Assembly (NCBI GenBank): GCA_963846915.1
Contig: CAWJXV010000002.1
Span: 62,001 to 126,000 of the forward strand
From: PALSA-612 sp963846915
GTDB taxonomy: Bacteria; Actinomycetota; Thermoleophilia; Gaiellales; Gaiellaceae
Length of the DNA: 64,000 nt
Reading direction: 5' to 3'
Below the pieces are notes generated by a model. The model worked only from the letters and a program-made list of their open reading frames with translations. It was not told where the DNA came from and did no database searches. Positions 30,302-39,411 of the stretch are shown in pieces. A program made the translations under genes and the position numbers. How positions within the stretch are numbered: position 1 is the stretch's first letter; every line of letters starts with the position of its first letter.

Positions 30302-30662
30302 TCGGATGCGCCGCGTGAACGAGTCGATCCGACAGGTGCTGTCCGAGCGGCTGCCCGAGCTCAAGGATCCACGGATCGGCTTCGTGACCGTGACCGGCGT
30401 CGTCACGGCAGCCGACCTCAGGCAGGCGACCGTCTACGTCAGCGTCCTCGGTGCCGAGCGCCAGCGCGAGCAGACGCTGCGCGGGCTGGACGCTGCGCAC
30501 GGCGTCCTCCAGGCGGCGATCGCGCACGAGCTGAAGCTGAAGCGAACTCCCCAGCTCGCGTTCGAATACGATCCGTCGGTCGAGCGAGGAGTGCGCATGA
30601 CGCAGCTGATCGACGACCTCGTTCCCGACCCCGCCGACGATGAGCCCGACGCCGACCAGTGA
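30294..30662 (+). CDS. rbfA: Ribosome-binding factor A
   Basis: This 16S rRNA maturation and cold-shock factor has a KH-like fold: MRRVNESIRQVLSERL, DPRIGFVTVTGVV, LRQATVYVSVLG and KLKRTPQLAFEYD. At 122 residues it is normal. It overlaps DUF503 upstream and nrnA downstream, so the run is tightly coupled. Confidence 0.94.
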   Translation: MSDRMRRVNESIRQVLSERLPELKDPRIGFVTVTGVVTAADLRQATVYVSVLGAERQREQTLRGLDAAHGVLQAAIAHELKLKRTPQLAFEYDPSVERGVRMTQLIDDLVPDPADDEPDADQ

Positions 30663-31644
30663 TCTCGCCGCGGTCGCGGAGGCGATCCGCGCCCACGACC
30701 GCTTCCTGCTCGTCACGCACGAGAACCCGGACGGCGACGCGCTCGGTTCGATCCTCGGCGCCAAGCTGGCGCTCGACCGGCTCGGCAAGGAGAGCGTCAT
30801 GTACCTCCCGGGACAGACCTCGCCGCCGACGGAGTACGCGTTCCTGCCGCTCGAAGACCTGCGGCGCGAGCTTCCCGACGACGCGGCCGAGCGGGTACTG
30901 CTCGCGCTCGACTGCGCGAACGCGAAGCGCTTGGGCGCCGCCGCGGAGCTCCTCGAGCGCGTGCCGCTCTCGATCGACGTCGACCACCACCACGACAACT
31001 CGCGCTTCGGCACGATCAGCCACGTCGCCGCGGACGCGTCGTCGACGGGTGAGATCGTCCGCGACCTGATCGCGCTGCTCGACGTGCCGCTGACGCCCGC
31101 GATCGCGGAGGCGCTCTACGTGGCGCTCGTCACCGATACGGGCCGCTTCCAGTACACGAACACGACGCCGAAGGCGCTCCGTCTCGCGGCCGAGCTGGTC
31201 GAGGCGGGTGTCGACGTGCAGCGTGTGTTCCAGGGCATCTACGAATCGGTCGAGTTCGCGAAGCTGAAGCTCCTCGCGCGCGCTCTCGAGCGGGCTCAGG
31301 TCTATGACGGCGGGCGGCTCGTCGTCTCGTACCTGCTGCGGAGCGACTTCCACGAGCTCGGCGTGGGGGAGGAGTACGCCGAGGGCATCATCGACTACCT
31401 GCGCTCCGTCGAGGGGGCAGAGCTGGCGGCGACGATCCGCGAGCCGCCCGAGCCGCCCGATGCGCCTCGCCGGATCAGCCTGCGATCCTCGAGCGACGAG
31501 ATCGACGTATCGGCGATCGCGAGGCAACGCGGGGGCGGGGGACACCGCCAGGCTGCCGGGTTCTCGAGCCCCGACTCGGTCGAGGGCATCGTGTCGTTCA
31601 TCCGTTCCGCGTTCGCAGCGGCCCATGCCCCCCAGAGCGCTTAG
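30640..31644 (+). CDS. nrnA: DHH phosphoesterase NrnA (nanoRNase / pAp phosphatase)
   Basis: Degrades nanoRNAs and 3'-phosphoadenosine 5'-phosphate. The 334-residue DHH/DHHA1 protein has THENPDGDALGS, LALDCAN, the DHH motif in DVDHHHDN, VTDTGRFQYTNT and the DHHA1 glycine box RGGGGHRQAAGF. Position rbfA-nrnA-truB-ribF is conserved in Gram-positives. Confidence 0.94.
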   Translation: MSPTPTSDLAAVAEAIRAHDRFLLVTHENPDGDALGSILGAKLALDRLGKESVMYLPGQTSPPTEYAFLPLEDLRRELPDDAAERVLLALDCANAKRLGAAAELLERVPLSIDVDHHHDNSRFGTISHVAADASSTGEIVRDLIALLDVPLTPAIAEALYVALVTDTGRFQYTNTTPKALRLAAELVEAGVDVQRVFQGIYESVEFAKLKLLARALERAQVYDGGRLVVSYLLRSDFHELGVGEEYAEGIIDYLRSVEGAELAATIREPPEPPDAPRRISLRSSSDEIDVSAIARQRGGGGHRQAAGFSSPDSVEGIVSFIRSAFAAAHAPQSA

Positions 31645-32401
31645 CCCCTCGGGCCTCGTCCTCGTGGACAAGCCGGCGGGGCCGTCGTCGTTCGCGATCG
31701 TCAAGCGCCTGCGCGGCCAGACCGGGGCGCGCGCCGGCCACGCCGGGACGCTCGACCCGTTCGCGACCGGGCTCCTGCTCGTCCTGCTCGGGGCGTCGAC
31801 GCGGCTCGCCCAGTACCTCGTCGGCCTCGACAAGCGCTACCTGACGGAGATCGACCTGTCCGCACGCACGGCGACCGGCGATGTCGAGGGCGAGATCGTC
31901 GAACGGCACGATGCTCCGTCTCTCGCCGAGCTCGAGGCGCGCCTCGACGACCTGCGCGGCGAGATCGAGCTGCCCGTTCCGGCGGCGTCAGCGATCAAGA
32001 TCGAGGGCGAGCGCGCCTACCGGCTGGCGAGGCGCGGCGTCGCGGTCGAGATGCCGCTCCGCCGCTCGACCGTCCACGAGCTCGAGTTGATCGGCTACGA
32101 GGGCGGCGTCGCGACACTCGATCTACGGGTCTCCTCGGGGACGTACGTGCGCGCGATCGCCGAGGCCGTCGGCGGGCACTGCGCGACACTGCGGCGCACC
32201 GAGGTTGGACCGTTCTCGGTCGCGGAGGCCGACGAGACACGGATCGTGCCTCCCGCGGAGGCGCTCGGCTTCCTGCCCGCGGTCGAGGTCGACGACGCGG
32301 CCGCGACCGCGATCCGGCAGGGGCGAAGGCGCATCCACGAGCGCGTGCGCGTCGTGTGCGGCGGCGAGCTCGTCGCGGTCAACGGGACGGTGCTGCCGTG
32401 A
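31625..32401 (+). CDS. truB: tRNA pseudouridine-55 synthase
   Basis: This 258-residue enzyme has LVLVDKPAGPSS, the catalytic aspartate in GHAGTLDPFATGLL, KRYLTEIDL and SSGTYVRAIAEAVG. The open frame extends further upstream but ATG 31625, inside the nrnA end, matches the family start. The stop overlaps the ribF GTG. Confidence 0.94.
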   Translation: MPPRALSPSGLVLVDKPAGPSSFAIVKRLRGQTGARAGHAGTLDPFATGLLLVLLGASTRLAQYLVGLDKRYLTEIDLSARTATGDVEGEIVERHDAPSLAELEARLDDLRGEIELPVPAASAIKIEGERAYRLARRGVAVEMPLRRSTVHELELIGYEGGVATLDLRVSSGTYVRAIAEAVGGHCATLRRTEVGPFSVAEADETRIVPPAEALGFLPAVEVDDAAATAIRQGRRRIHERVRVVCGGELVAVNGTVLP

Positions 32402-33264
32402 ACGTGGCCCGCTCGGCCGCCGAGCTCGAGACGATTCCGCGCGCGGTCGCGATCGGGACCTTCGACGGTGTCCACCGGGGGCACCAGCGTGTGATCGGTG
32501 CAGCCGTCGAGACAGGTCTCGTGCCGACGGTGGTCACGTTCGACCCGCACCCGCGGATCGCCCTCGGCTACGGCGTCGAGCTGCTGTCGACCATGGAGCG
32601 TCGGCTCGAGCTGATCGCGGGACTCGGGGTCGCCGACACGCTCGTGGTCACGTTCGACTACGACCTCCAGCAGTGCGAGCCCGAGGACTTCGCGCGGGAT
32701 GTGCTCGGCGTGATCGGTGCCGAGGTCGTGGTGGCAGGGGAGACCTTTCGGTTCGGGCACCGGCGTCGCGGCGATCTCGAGCTCCTGCGCGGGCTCGGCT
32801 TCGACGCGCGAGGCGTGCCGTTCCTCGAGGGCGTTTCGTCAACGGATATCCGACTGCTCCTGCACGAGGGGGACATGGCCGCAGCGGCTGGTCAGCTCGG
32901 GCGGCCGACCGAGGTCGAGGGCACGGTCGTCGTCGGCGACGAGCGCGGCGGCACGCTCGGCTTCCCGACCGCGAACCTCTCCGTCGACGCGAACCTGCTC
33001 GTGCCGGCGTTCGGCATCTACGCCGGCGCGGCGCTCGGGACCCCTGCGGCGATCTCGATCGGCACGAATCCGCACTACGGGGGCCGGGAGCGGAAGATCG
33101 AGGCGTTCCTGCTCGACTTCGAAGGCGATCTCTACGGGCAGCGCCTCGTCGTCGAGCTTTGGCAGCGCCTGCGCGACGAGCAGGTCTTCGAGAGCGAGCA
33201 GGCGCTGATCGACCAGATCGCCCGCGACGTCGAGGCAACCCGCGGCGCGACACGTCCCGCATAG
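32398..33264 (+). CDS. ribF: Bifunctional riboflavin kinase / FAD synthetase
   Basis: Makes FMN and FAD. The 288-residue protein has the N-terminal FAD synthetase nucleotidyltransferase domain (AIGTFDGVHRGHQ, VTFDPHP, SSTDIRLLLHEGD) and the C-terminal flavokinase (ERGGTLGFPTANL, ISIGTNPHYGG). GTG 32398 overlaps the truB TGA (GTGA). It is the last gene of the rimP-to-ribF run. Confidence 0.95.
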   Translation: MNVARSAAELETIPRAVAIGTFDGVHRGHQRVIGAAVETGLVPTVVTFDPHPRIALGYGVELLSTMERRLELIAGLGVADTLVVTFDYDLQQCEPEDFARDVLGVIGAEVVVAGETFRFGHRRRGDLELLRGLGFDARGVPFLEGVSSTDIRLLLHEGDMAAAAGQLGRPTEVEGTVVVGDERGGTLGFPTANLSVDANLLVPAFGIYAGAALGTPAAISIGTNPHYGGRERKIEAFLLDFEGDLYGQRLVVELWQRLRDEQVFESEQALIDQIARDVEATRGATRPA

Positions 33265-33380
33265 CCCTGACCGTGGTACAGGTCCCGAACCGACGTTTCC
33301 CCTGCTCAGCGCCGTTTCGACTCTGGCACCACTCTGGCACAGTGTCTGACACCAACCCGGATCAGTGACAGACGCTGATC
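33265..33380. other. Convergent gap with short repeats and a hairpin
   Basis: Between ribF and the convergent ggt lie a direct repeat CTCTGGCAC, a GTGTC-T-GACAC palindrome and a stem GATCAG/CTGATC (33360-33365 with 33375-33380) that overlaps the ggt stop. This probably ends both transcripts. No coding sequence is seen. Confidence 0.4.
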
Positions 33381-34735
33381 AGGTGAGCTCGAACGCTGCG
33401 CCGTCCCGACGCGGGTCGGCGCCGGCGCCGTAGCGAGAGACGAGGCTCGTGCCGCCGAAGTAGTGGTGGAGATCGGGCCAGCGCCGCACGGGGCGCCCGG
33501 CCGACTCGAGCTGTTCCAGCGCCTCCTCGTCGACCCCCGGCTCGGCGTTGATCGTCTCGCCCGCCGGATGGACGCGCGGACGGTCGACGGCCTCCTGCGG
33601 CGCGAGGCGCTCGTCGAGGACACCCGCTGCCACGGAGCAGAGCGCCGTCCGCAGGCGCGTCCCGCCGGCCGAGCCGATCGCCATCAGCAGGCCGTCCCCG
33701 TCGAGCACGACCGACGGCGCCATCATGCTCTGCATCCGAGTTCCGGGCACAAGCTGCCCGTCGATCAGGTCGTGCTCGCCGAGCATGCTGTTCAGGTGCA
33801 GATCGAGGCCGGGGAGGAAATCGCCCGACCCGAGTCCGAGGCTCGACGTGAGCACGACTGCGCGTCCCTCCGCATCGACGACACAAAGGTTCGTCGTGTG
33901 ACCTTCCGGGCCGCCGCCGTCGAACACGTCCACGAGCGCCAGCACACGCTCCGTCGGCGTCAGGCCGGCCAGCCGCGGCAGCCGCCGGAGCAGCCCGGGT
34001 ACCCCGGAGAGCCCGCCGCGCGTCAGGAACCGCGTCCGCGCATACGGCACCTCGACGGGCTCCGTCCACTCAGCCTCGTAGGCCTCGAGATCGGTCCGCG
34101 TCACGACCGTGCCGTCCACACCGAGCAACGCCTCGGCGATCGAGCCCCGGTACACGGCCACGGCGCCCTCCGCGGCGAGAGCCTCGAGCGCGGCGCACGA
34201 GTCCCGGCTGGTCGAGCCGGTCGCCGGCTCCGAGCAGCTTCCCGCCGGGCGAATGGAGCTCGGCCCCGCGGTTCAACGTCATCACAGGTTCGAGCATCGC
34301 GAGACACGCCGCATGCCGCGGCGGCAGGTCGGTCCCGCTCCGAGCCAGCCGTAGCGCCGGCTCGACGAGCCGGTCCCAGGGAAGCCGTCCGTGCTCGCGC
34401 CAGAGAGCGTCCAGCCCCGCGGGCAGCCCGGGAACGCCGCATGACGCCGGCCCGACCGAATAGTGGACGGTCTCCTCGCCGAACGGCACGGGCACGTCGA
34501 CCATCGGCGGTCCCGTCCCGGCCGGGACGGACACGAAACAGTCCAGGTTCCGCGCGCGCTCGCCGTCCCAGACGATCGCGTGCCCGCCGCCGAGGAGGCC
34601 GGTCATCACCGTCTCGGCGACGCAGGACGCGAGCGCCGCCGCCACCGCCGCGTCGGCGGCCGTGCCACCGTCGGCCAGGATCTCGACCCCGGCCTGCGCC
34701 GTCGCCGGGTGACCCGCTGCCACCGCCGCTTTCAC
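33379..34735 (-). CDS. ggt: Gamma-glutamyltransferase (frameshifted)
   Basis: This Ntn-hydrolase cleaves gamma-glutamyl bonds of glutathione-type substrates. From GTG 34735 the large-subunit part reads ILADGGTAADAAVAAALA, and the second part carries the autocleavage threonine in GGPEGHTTNLCVVD and GSAGGTRLRTAL. The two parts are in different frames; removing one base at 34192-34193 joins them as LVRALEALAAEGAVAVYRG, giving about 451 residues, somewhat short for the family. No signal peptide is seen. The start has a -10-like TACTGT 7 nt before it. Confidence 0.85.
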
Positions 34736-34742
34736 CGCGGTA

Positions 34743-34752
34743 ACAGTAGGCT
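34743..34752. promoter_or_regulatory. Overlapping divergent -10 boxes (ggt and purine nucleoside phosphorylase)
   Basis: On the minus strand TACTGT (34743-34748) lies 7 nt before the ggt GTG. On the plus strand TAGGCT (34747-34752) lies 6 nt before the phosphorylase GTG. The two boxes share two bases, so the promoters should exclude each other. Confidence 0.5.
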
Positions 34753-34758
34753 CGCGCC

Positions 34759-35558
34759 GTGCCCGACGACCCGCTCTCCGTCGCGCAGGAAGCCGCCGAC
34801 GAGCTCCGGCACCTCTCCGGCATCGACACGTTCGACGTCGCCGTCGTCCTCGGCTCGGGCTGGAAGCAGGCCGGCGGAGCGGCTGGGCGAGCCCGCCCTC
34901 GACGTCGCCACGACGGAGCTGCCCGGCTTCGCCGCCGCCGCGGTCACGGGCCACGAAGGGCGGATCCTCGCCGTCGACCGCGGCGCCCGGCTCGTCCTCG
35001 TCTTCCAGGGCCGCACGCACCTCTACGAGGGCCACGGCGTGAACGCGGTCGCGCACGGGGTGCGCACCGCCGTCGAGGCCGGCTGCCGCGTCGTCGTGCT
35101 CACGAACGCCTGCGGCGCGATCGACACGACGCTCGTCACGGGCGAGCCGGTGGTGATTTCCGATCACATCTCGATGACCGCGACCTCGCCGCTCGTCGGG
35201 GCCGAGTTCGTCGACCTGACGGATCTCTACGCGGCGAGACTGCGGCAGCTTGCCCGCGAGGTCGACCCGGGCCTGCGCGAGGGCGTGTACGCGCACTGGC
35301 CCGGGACCCGCCTTCGAGACGCCGGCGGAGATCCGCATGCTGAGGACGCTCGGCGCCGATCTCGTCGGGATGTCCACGGTCCCGGAGGCGATCGCCGCCC
35401 ATGCCCTCGGCGCCGAGGTGCTCGCGATCTCGCTCGTGACGAATCCGGCCGCGGGTCTCGGCGACGAGAAGCTGTCGCATCTGGACGTGATGGCGATCGG
35501 CGATGCCTCTGCGGCACGCTGTACGGCGCTGCTCACCGGCGTTCTCGACCGGATCTGA
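34759..35558 (+). CDS. Purine nucleoside phosphorylase (two frameshifts)
   Basis: Splits purine nucleosides with phosphate. Blocks include VAVVLGSGWK, FQGRTHLYEGH, VLTNACGAID, VISDHISMTATSPL, AEIRMLRTLGADLVGMSTVPE and LVTNPAAGL, the trimeric PNP (PunA/DeoD class II-type) pattern. Extra bases at 34873-34874 and 35303-35305 break the frame; removing both gives 265 residues, the normal length. GTG 34759 lies 23 bp from the divergent ggt start. Confidence 0.88.
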
Positions 35559-35662
35559 CGCCACAGACGCTGGTACCCTGTGTCACAGACCGCAGCCTCG
35601 GCCGCACGCGTGGCTTCCTATGCGACGTGCTGGGACTGCGGAGACGTCTACACGGAGGTTGG
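35559..35662 (+). promoter_or_regulatory. rpsO promoter and leader
   Basis: An extended -10 TGgTACCCT (35571-35579) would start a leader of about 77 nt before rpsO. The leader contains several short complementary blocks and a GGAGG site (35654-35658). S15 commonly represses its own mRNA by binding such leaders, so autoregulation is likely but the fold was not computed. Confidence 0.4.
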
Positions 35663-35933
35663 ATGACTCTCACCAAGGAAGCGAAGCAGGAGATCTTCGA
35701 CGAAGCACGGGCATCACGGCACCGATACCGGCTCGACGCAGGTGCAGGTGGCCCTTCTGACGACGCGGATCACCGAGCTCACCGAGCACATGCGCACGCA
35801 CCCGAAGGACCACCACTCGCGGCGCGGCCTGCTCAAGCTCGTCGGCCGCAGGCGCCGGCTGCTCGACTATCTGCAGCGAACGAACGTCGAGGGCTATCGC
35901 GCCCTGATCAAGGAGCTCGGCCTGCGCAGATAG
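35663..35933 (+). CDS. rpsO: 30S ribosomal protein S15 (frameshifted)
   Basis: The start MTLTKEAKQEIFDE and the rest (STQVQVALLTTRITELTEHM, DHHSRRGLLKLVGRRRRLLDYL) are in different frames. An extra A in AA at 35703-35704 explains it: removing it gives IFDEHGHHGTDTGST and the exact family length of 89 residues. S15 is an essential 16S rRNA-binding protein, so this must be a sequence error. GGAGG precedes ATG. It lies just before pnp, the usual partner. Confidence 0.93.
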
Positions 35934-35954
35934 GCACGAGCAGAAACGAGACTC

Positions 35955-36015
35955 GGAGAGTGGAAGTTTGAGCGAGTCGCGGCCAGCCCGGGACTGACTC
36001 AAACCTCCACTCTCC
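35955..36015 (+). promoter_or_regulatory. Long hairpin in the rpsO-pnp intergenic region
   Basis: GGAGAGTGGAAGTTTGAG (35955-35972) is complementary to 35998-36015 at 17 of 18 positions, around a 25-nt apical part. No T run follows. The location between rpsO and pnp, just before the pnp ribosome site, is where enterobacteria place the RNase III hairpin used in pnp autoregulation. Confidence 0.75.
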
Positions 36016-36035
36016 ACGAAGAAGTGGAGGACAAC

Positions 36036-38501
36036 ATGAGCATTGCCACCGAGCAGGCAACGTCGGTCTCGGTGACCGTCGGGGACGAGGAGATCGTCTT
36101 CGAGACCGGCAAGCTGGCCAAGCAGGCCGACGGCGCCGTCCTCGTCCGCTCGGGCGAGACGATGGTGCTGGCGACGGCGCAGGGGCGGATGGAGGCGCGC
36201 GAGGGCGCGGACTTCTTCCCGCTCACCGTCGACGTCGAGGAGCGCATGTACGCCGCCGGGAAGATCCCCGGCGGTTTCTTCAAGCGCGAGGGCAGGCCGA
36301 CCGAGCGGGCGATCCTGACCGCGCGGATGATCGACCGCCCGATCCGGCCGCTGTGGCCGAAGGGGTTCCGGAACGAGGTGCAGGTGATCTGCACGACGCT
36401 CTCCGCCGACCTCGTGACACCGCACGACATCCTCTGCATCAACGGCGCCTCGGCGGCGCTGATGCTCTCGCCGCTGCCCTTCCTGGGGCCGGTGGGAGGC
36501 GTGCGGATCGGGATGGTCGACGGCGAGCTCGTCCTCAACCCGACCCTGCAGACGATCGAGGAGTCGAAGCTCGACCTGATCGTCGTCGGCACGAAGGACG
36601 GGCTGACGATGGTCGAGGCCGGGGCCGAGGAGGTTCCCGAGGACACGCTCTTGCAGGCGTTCGAGCTCGCGCACCGCGAGATCATCAAGCTCTGCGAGGC
36701 CCAGGAGGAGCTGCGCGAGAAGGCCGGCAAGCCCAAATGGCTCGAGCCCGAGGTGACGGCCGACCTGAAGGCCCGCTACGGCGACATGCTGAAGCAGGAG
36801 ATCGCGACGCACGGCCTCCGCGAGGCGGGACCTGTCGTCGAGACGATCGAGAGCGAGCTCTGCCCCGACCTGACGATGGAGTCCACCGAGGACGACATCC
36901 TCAAGCGCGTGCAGGTCCGTTCGAGCCTGGCGAGCCTGATCGAGTCGGCCCGGATGGAGGCGGTCGAGCGTCCGGTGCGGGAGCAGTTCCTGCCCGAGCT
37001 CGAGGCGCTGACCGAGGCCGAGCAGGACTCGAAGGAGCTGAAGTCGGCGAAGCGGAGCCTGCTCTTCGACCGGATCCTCGAGAACGCGCAGCTCCCGTTC
37101 CCGGTCGGCACCGCCGCCGAGGGAGAGGCGCCGGTCAAGGACACGATGACGAAGCAGTTCCTGAAGCGGGCCGCCGACGCGATCTACAAGGACCTCGTCC
37201 GCAAGAAGATCGCGGTCCACAAGCGCCGCCCCGACGGCCGCGGCAGCGAGGACATCCGCCCGATCACCTGCGAGGTCGGCGTCTCGCCGCGAACGCACGG
37301 CTCGGCGCTGTTCACGCGTGGCCAGACGCAGATCATGTCGCTGCTCACCCTCGGGACCGCCAAGGAGGGCCAGCGCATCGACGACCTGTCGCTCGAGGCC
37401 GAGCGCCGCTACATGCACCACTACAACTTCCCGCCCTACTCGGTCGGGGAGACGGGGTTCATGCGGGGCCCGAAGCGCCGTGACATCGGCCACGGGGCGC
37501 TCGCGCAGCGGGCCCTCGAGCCGGTGATCCCGACGGCGGAGGAGTTCCCGTACACGATCCGGATCGTCTCGGAGACGCTGGAGTCGAACGGCTCCTCGTC
37601 GATGGGCTCGGTCTGCGGCTCGACGCTCGCCCTGATGGACGCCGGCGTGCCGATCAAGCGGCCGATCGGCGGCATCGCCATGGGCCTCGTCAAGGAGGGC
37701 GACGACTACGTCATCCTCACCGACATCCAGGGAGCCGAGGACCATCTCGGCGACATGGACTTCAAGGTCGCCGGCTCGCGTGACGGCATCACCGCCCTGC
37801 AGATGGACATCAAGATCACCGGTGTCACGCAGGAGATCATGCGAACGGCGCTCGACCAGGCGAGGAGGGCACGCGAGTTCATCCTCGACAAGATGGCCGA
37901 GGCGATGCCCGAGTCGCGGGCGACGCTCCGCGACCACGCGCCGCGGATCTCGACGATCAAGATCAACCCCGAGTACATCGGGATGGTCATCGGCAAGGGC
38001 GGCGAGACGATCCGCGCGCTCGAGGCCGACCACGACGTCCAGATCGACATCGAGGAGGACGGGACGATCCTCGTCTACGCGACCGAGGGCACCAAGGCCG
38101 AGTCCGCGATCGCCGCCATCGACGCCCTGACGAAGGAGCCCGAGGTCGGCGACGCCTACACCGGCAAGGTCGTCAAGACCACGCAGTTCGGCGCCTTCGT
38201 CGAGCTGAAGAAGGGCACCGACGGGCTGCTCCACGTCTCGAACGTCGGCCCGGGCCGGGTGGCGCACATCGAGGACGTGATGTCGCGCGGCGACGTGCTC
38301 GACGTGATCGTGCAGGAGGTCGACAAGGACCGCGGCCGGATCGGGCTCAAGCTGGTCGCCAAGCACGAGAACGGCAGCCTCGTCCAGCCGGAGGAGCTGA
38401 TCGAGCGGGCGAAGAACGCGCCGCCGCGCGAGGAGCGCGAGGAGCGCCCTCGCGGCGACCGCGACCGTGGCCGCGGCGGCGGCCGCGGCGGCCGCCGCTA
38501 G
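36036..38501 (+). CDS. pnp: Polyribonucleotide nucleotidyltransferase (PNPase)
   Basis: This 3'-5' phosphorolytic exoribonuclease has 821 residues: two RNase PH domains (first FETGKLAKQADGAVLVRSGET; second EVGVSPRTHGSALFTRGQTQ with catalytic VLTDIQGAEDHLGDMDFKVAG pattern), KH domain (GMVIGKGGETIRAL), S1 domain (YTGKVVKTTQFGAFVEL) and an Arg/Gly-rich tail. ATG 36036 follows GGAGG; GTG 36024 in frame is less likely. The RGG-like tail is typical of high-GC actinobacterial PNPases. Confidence 0.96.
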   Translation: MSIATEQATSVSVTVGDEEIVFETGKLAKQADGAVLVRSGETMVLATAQGRMEAREGADFFPLTVDVEERMYAAGKIPGGFFKREGRPTERAILTARMIDRPIRPLWPKGFRNEVQVICTTLSADLVTPHDILCINGASAALMLSPLPFLGPVGGVRIGMVDGELVLNPTLQTIEESKLDLIVVGTKDGLTMVEAGAEEVPEDTLLQAFELAHREIIKLCEAQEELREKAGKPKWLEPEVTADLKARYGDMLKQEIATHGLREAGPVVETIESELCPDLTMESTEDDILKRVQVRSSLASLIESARMEAVERPVREQFLPELEALTEAEQDSKELKSAKRSLLFDRILENAQLPFPVGTAAEGEAPVKDTMTKQFLKRAADAIYKDLVRKKIAVHKRRPDGRGSEDIRPITCEVGVSPRTHGSALFTRGQTQIMSLLTLGTAKEGQRIDDLSLEAERRYMHHYNFPPYSVGETGFMRGPKRRDIGHGALAQRALEPVIPTAEEFPYTIRIVSETLESNGSSSMGSVCGSTLALMDAGVPIKRPIGGIAMGLVKEGDDYVILTDIQGAEDHLGDMDFKVAGSRDGITALQMDIKITGVTQEIMRTALDQARRAREFILDKMAEAMPESRATLRDHAPRISTIKINPEYIGMVIGKGGETIRALEADHDVQIDIEEDGTILVYATEGTKAESAIAAIDALTKEPEVGDAYTGKVVKTTQFGAFVELKKGTDGLLHVSNVGPGRVAHIEDVMSRGDVLDVIVQEVDKDRGRIGLKLVAKHENGSLVQPEELIERAKNAPPREEREERPRGDRDRGRGGGRGGRR

Positions 38502-39012
38502 GACCACACGGGGGACCCGGACCACGCGCCGGGCCTTTCCTCACGCCGTCGAACCCCGTGTAGAGAGAGCCCGCACGAGACCGCGAGCGGGCACGGACGG
38601 TCGCCGGGCGACGCGGCACGCACGTGCGCAGCGTGCTACGAGCGCGGGCGACGTTCGTGCGTGACGATCGTCCGATCGTGCTCGGTCGAGTGCGCGCGGA
38701 CGCTGTTGCTCGATCAGGCGACGTCGACCCGCGAGTGATGCGCGCGACCGGCTCGTGCGGCGCACGGCGGGTGCGGCGATGGTAGGTCGCGTGCGGACGA
38801 CGCGACGCCGAGTCGGAGCCGGCGGCGGCGTCGCTCGCCGACGACGACTGGCGCGACGCGTGTCGTGCCGGAGCTCGTGCGACGCTGAGCCTCTTGCGTC
38901 GAGCGCCGCAGAGCGTCGCCGCCTCGTCGACGGAGCGCCGTGCCGCGTGAGCGTGAGCTGGCCGCCCGCTAGCGCAGTCCTGGTCTCGGCCTCGTGCGGC
39001 CTTCAGCCCGGC
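38502..39012. other. 511-bp stretch without a recognisable gene
   Basis: Between the convergent pnp and cytochrome c genes there is no open frame with coding character. A weak CCCGG/CCGGG hairpin (38516-38533) right after pnp may act as terminator. The remainder is rich in CG-containing palindromic hexamers (for example GATCGT, ACGATCG, CGTGCG). No RNase P, tmRNA, SRP or tRNA signature was found. Confidence 0.5.
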
Positions 39013-39376
39013 TCAGCCCTTTGGTAGCGTGACGATCGTCGCGACGTAGGCCAGCACGTCGGCCTCGTCGGTGCCCTTGACGATGCCTGCGGGCATGGCG
39101 CCGCCGCCGGCGTCGATCTGGGCCTTCACGGCGCCGATCGAGATCGGGAGGCCCTGCAGCTTCGGGCCGATGCCGCCGCCCTTGCCGTTCGGGCCGTGGC
39201 AGCCGGCGCAGCTCGTCTGGAAGACCGTCTCGCCGCGGTACTGGTCGCCGAGCACGACCGAGCTACCCGAGATCTTCGGCAGGCCGGGCTTGGCGGGATG
39301 CCATTTCGCGAGCGCGTAGGTCGTCCCGGAGACCGCGAGCAGGAGCACGAGCCGGCAGCACCCAGAGCCTGGACAC
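39013..39376 (-). CDS. Membrane-anchored class I cytochrome c (frameshifted)
   Basis: One heme-binding CxxCH (TSCAGCHGPNGKGG) with a distal methionine in GAMPAGIVKG marks a small class I cytochrome c. The N-terminal segment (LVLLLAVSGTTYALA) is a membrane anchor or signal. GTG 39376 starts in another frame; an extra base at 39352-39355 explains the shift and gives about 120 residues. Minus-strand TACGAT lies 6 nt before the GTG. It diverges from a DUF6529 membrane protein, a likely partner. Confidence 0.8.
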
Positions 39377-39411
39377 GTGGCGATCGTATCGAGTAGTGTC
39401 GCTCCGCTCCA

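Noticed and set aside
33310..33380. tRNA gene or attachment site in the ribF-ggt gap
   Set aside because: No cloverleaf or T-loop sequence; only short repeats and a 6-bp stem.
35663..35933. Programmed frameshifting as explanation for the rpsO, ftsK or miaB breaks
   Set aside because: No shared slippery heptamer or downstream pseudoknot; the breaks differ in context and all are explained by one-base homopolymer errors.
38505..38560. Resemblance of the minus strand (GAGGAAAGGCCCGG) to the RNase P RNA GAGGAAAGUCC core
   Set aside because: The match is partial, no other RNase P conserved regions are present, and the RNA would run into pnp.
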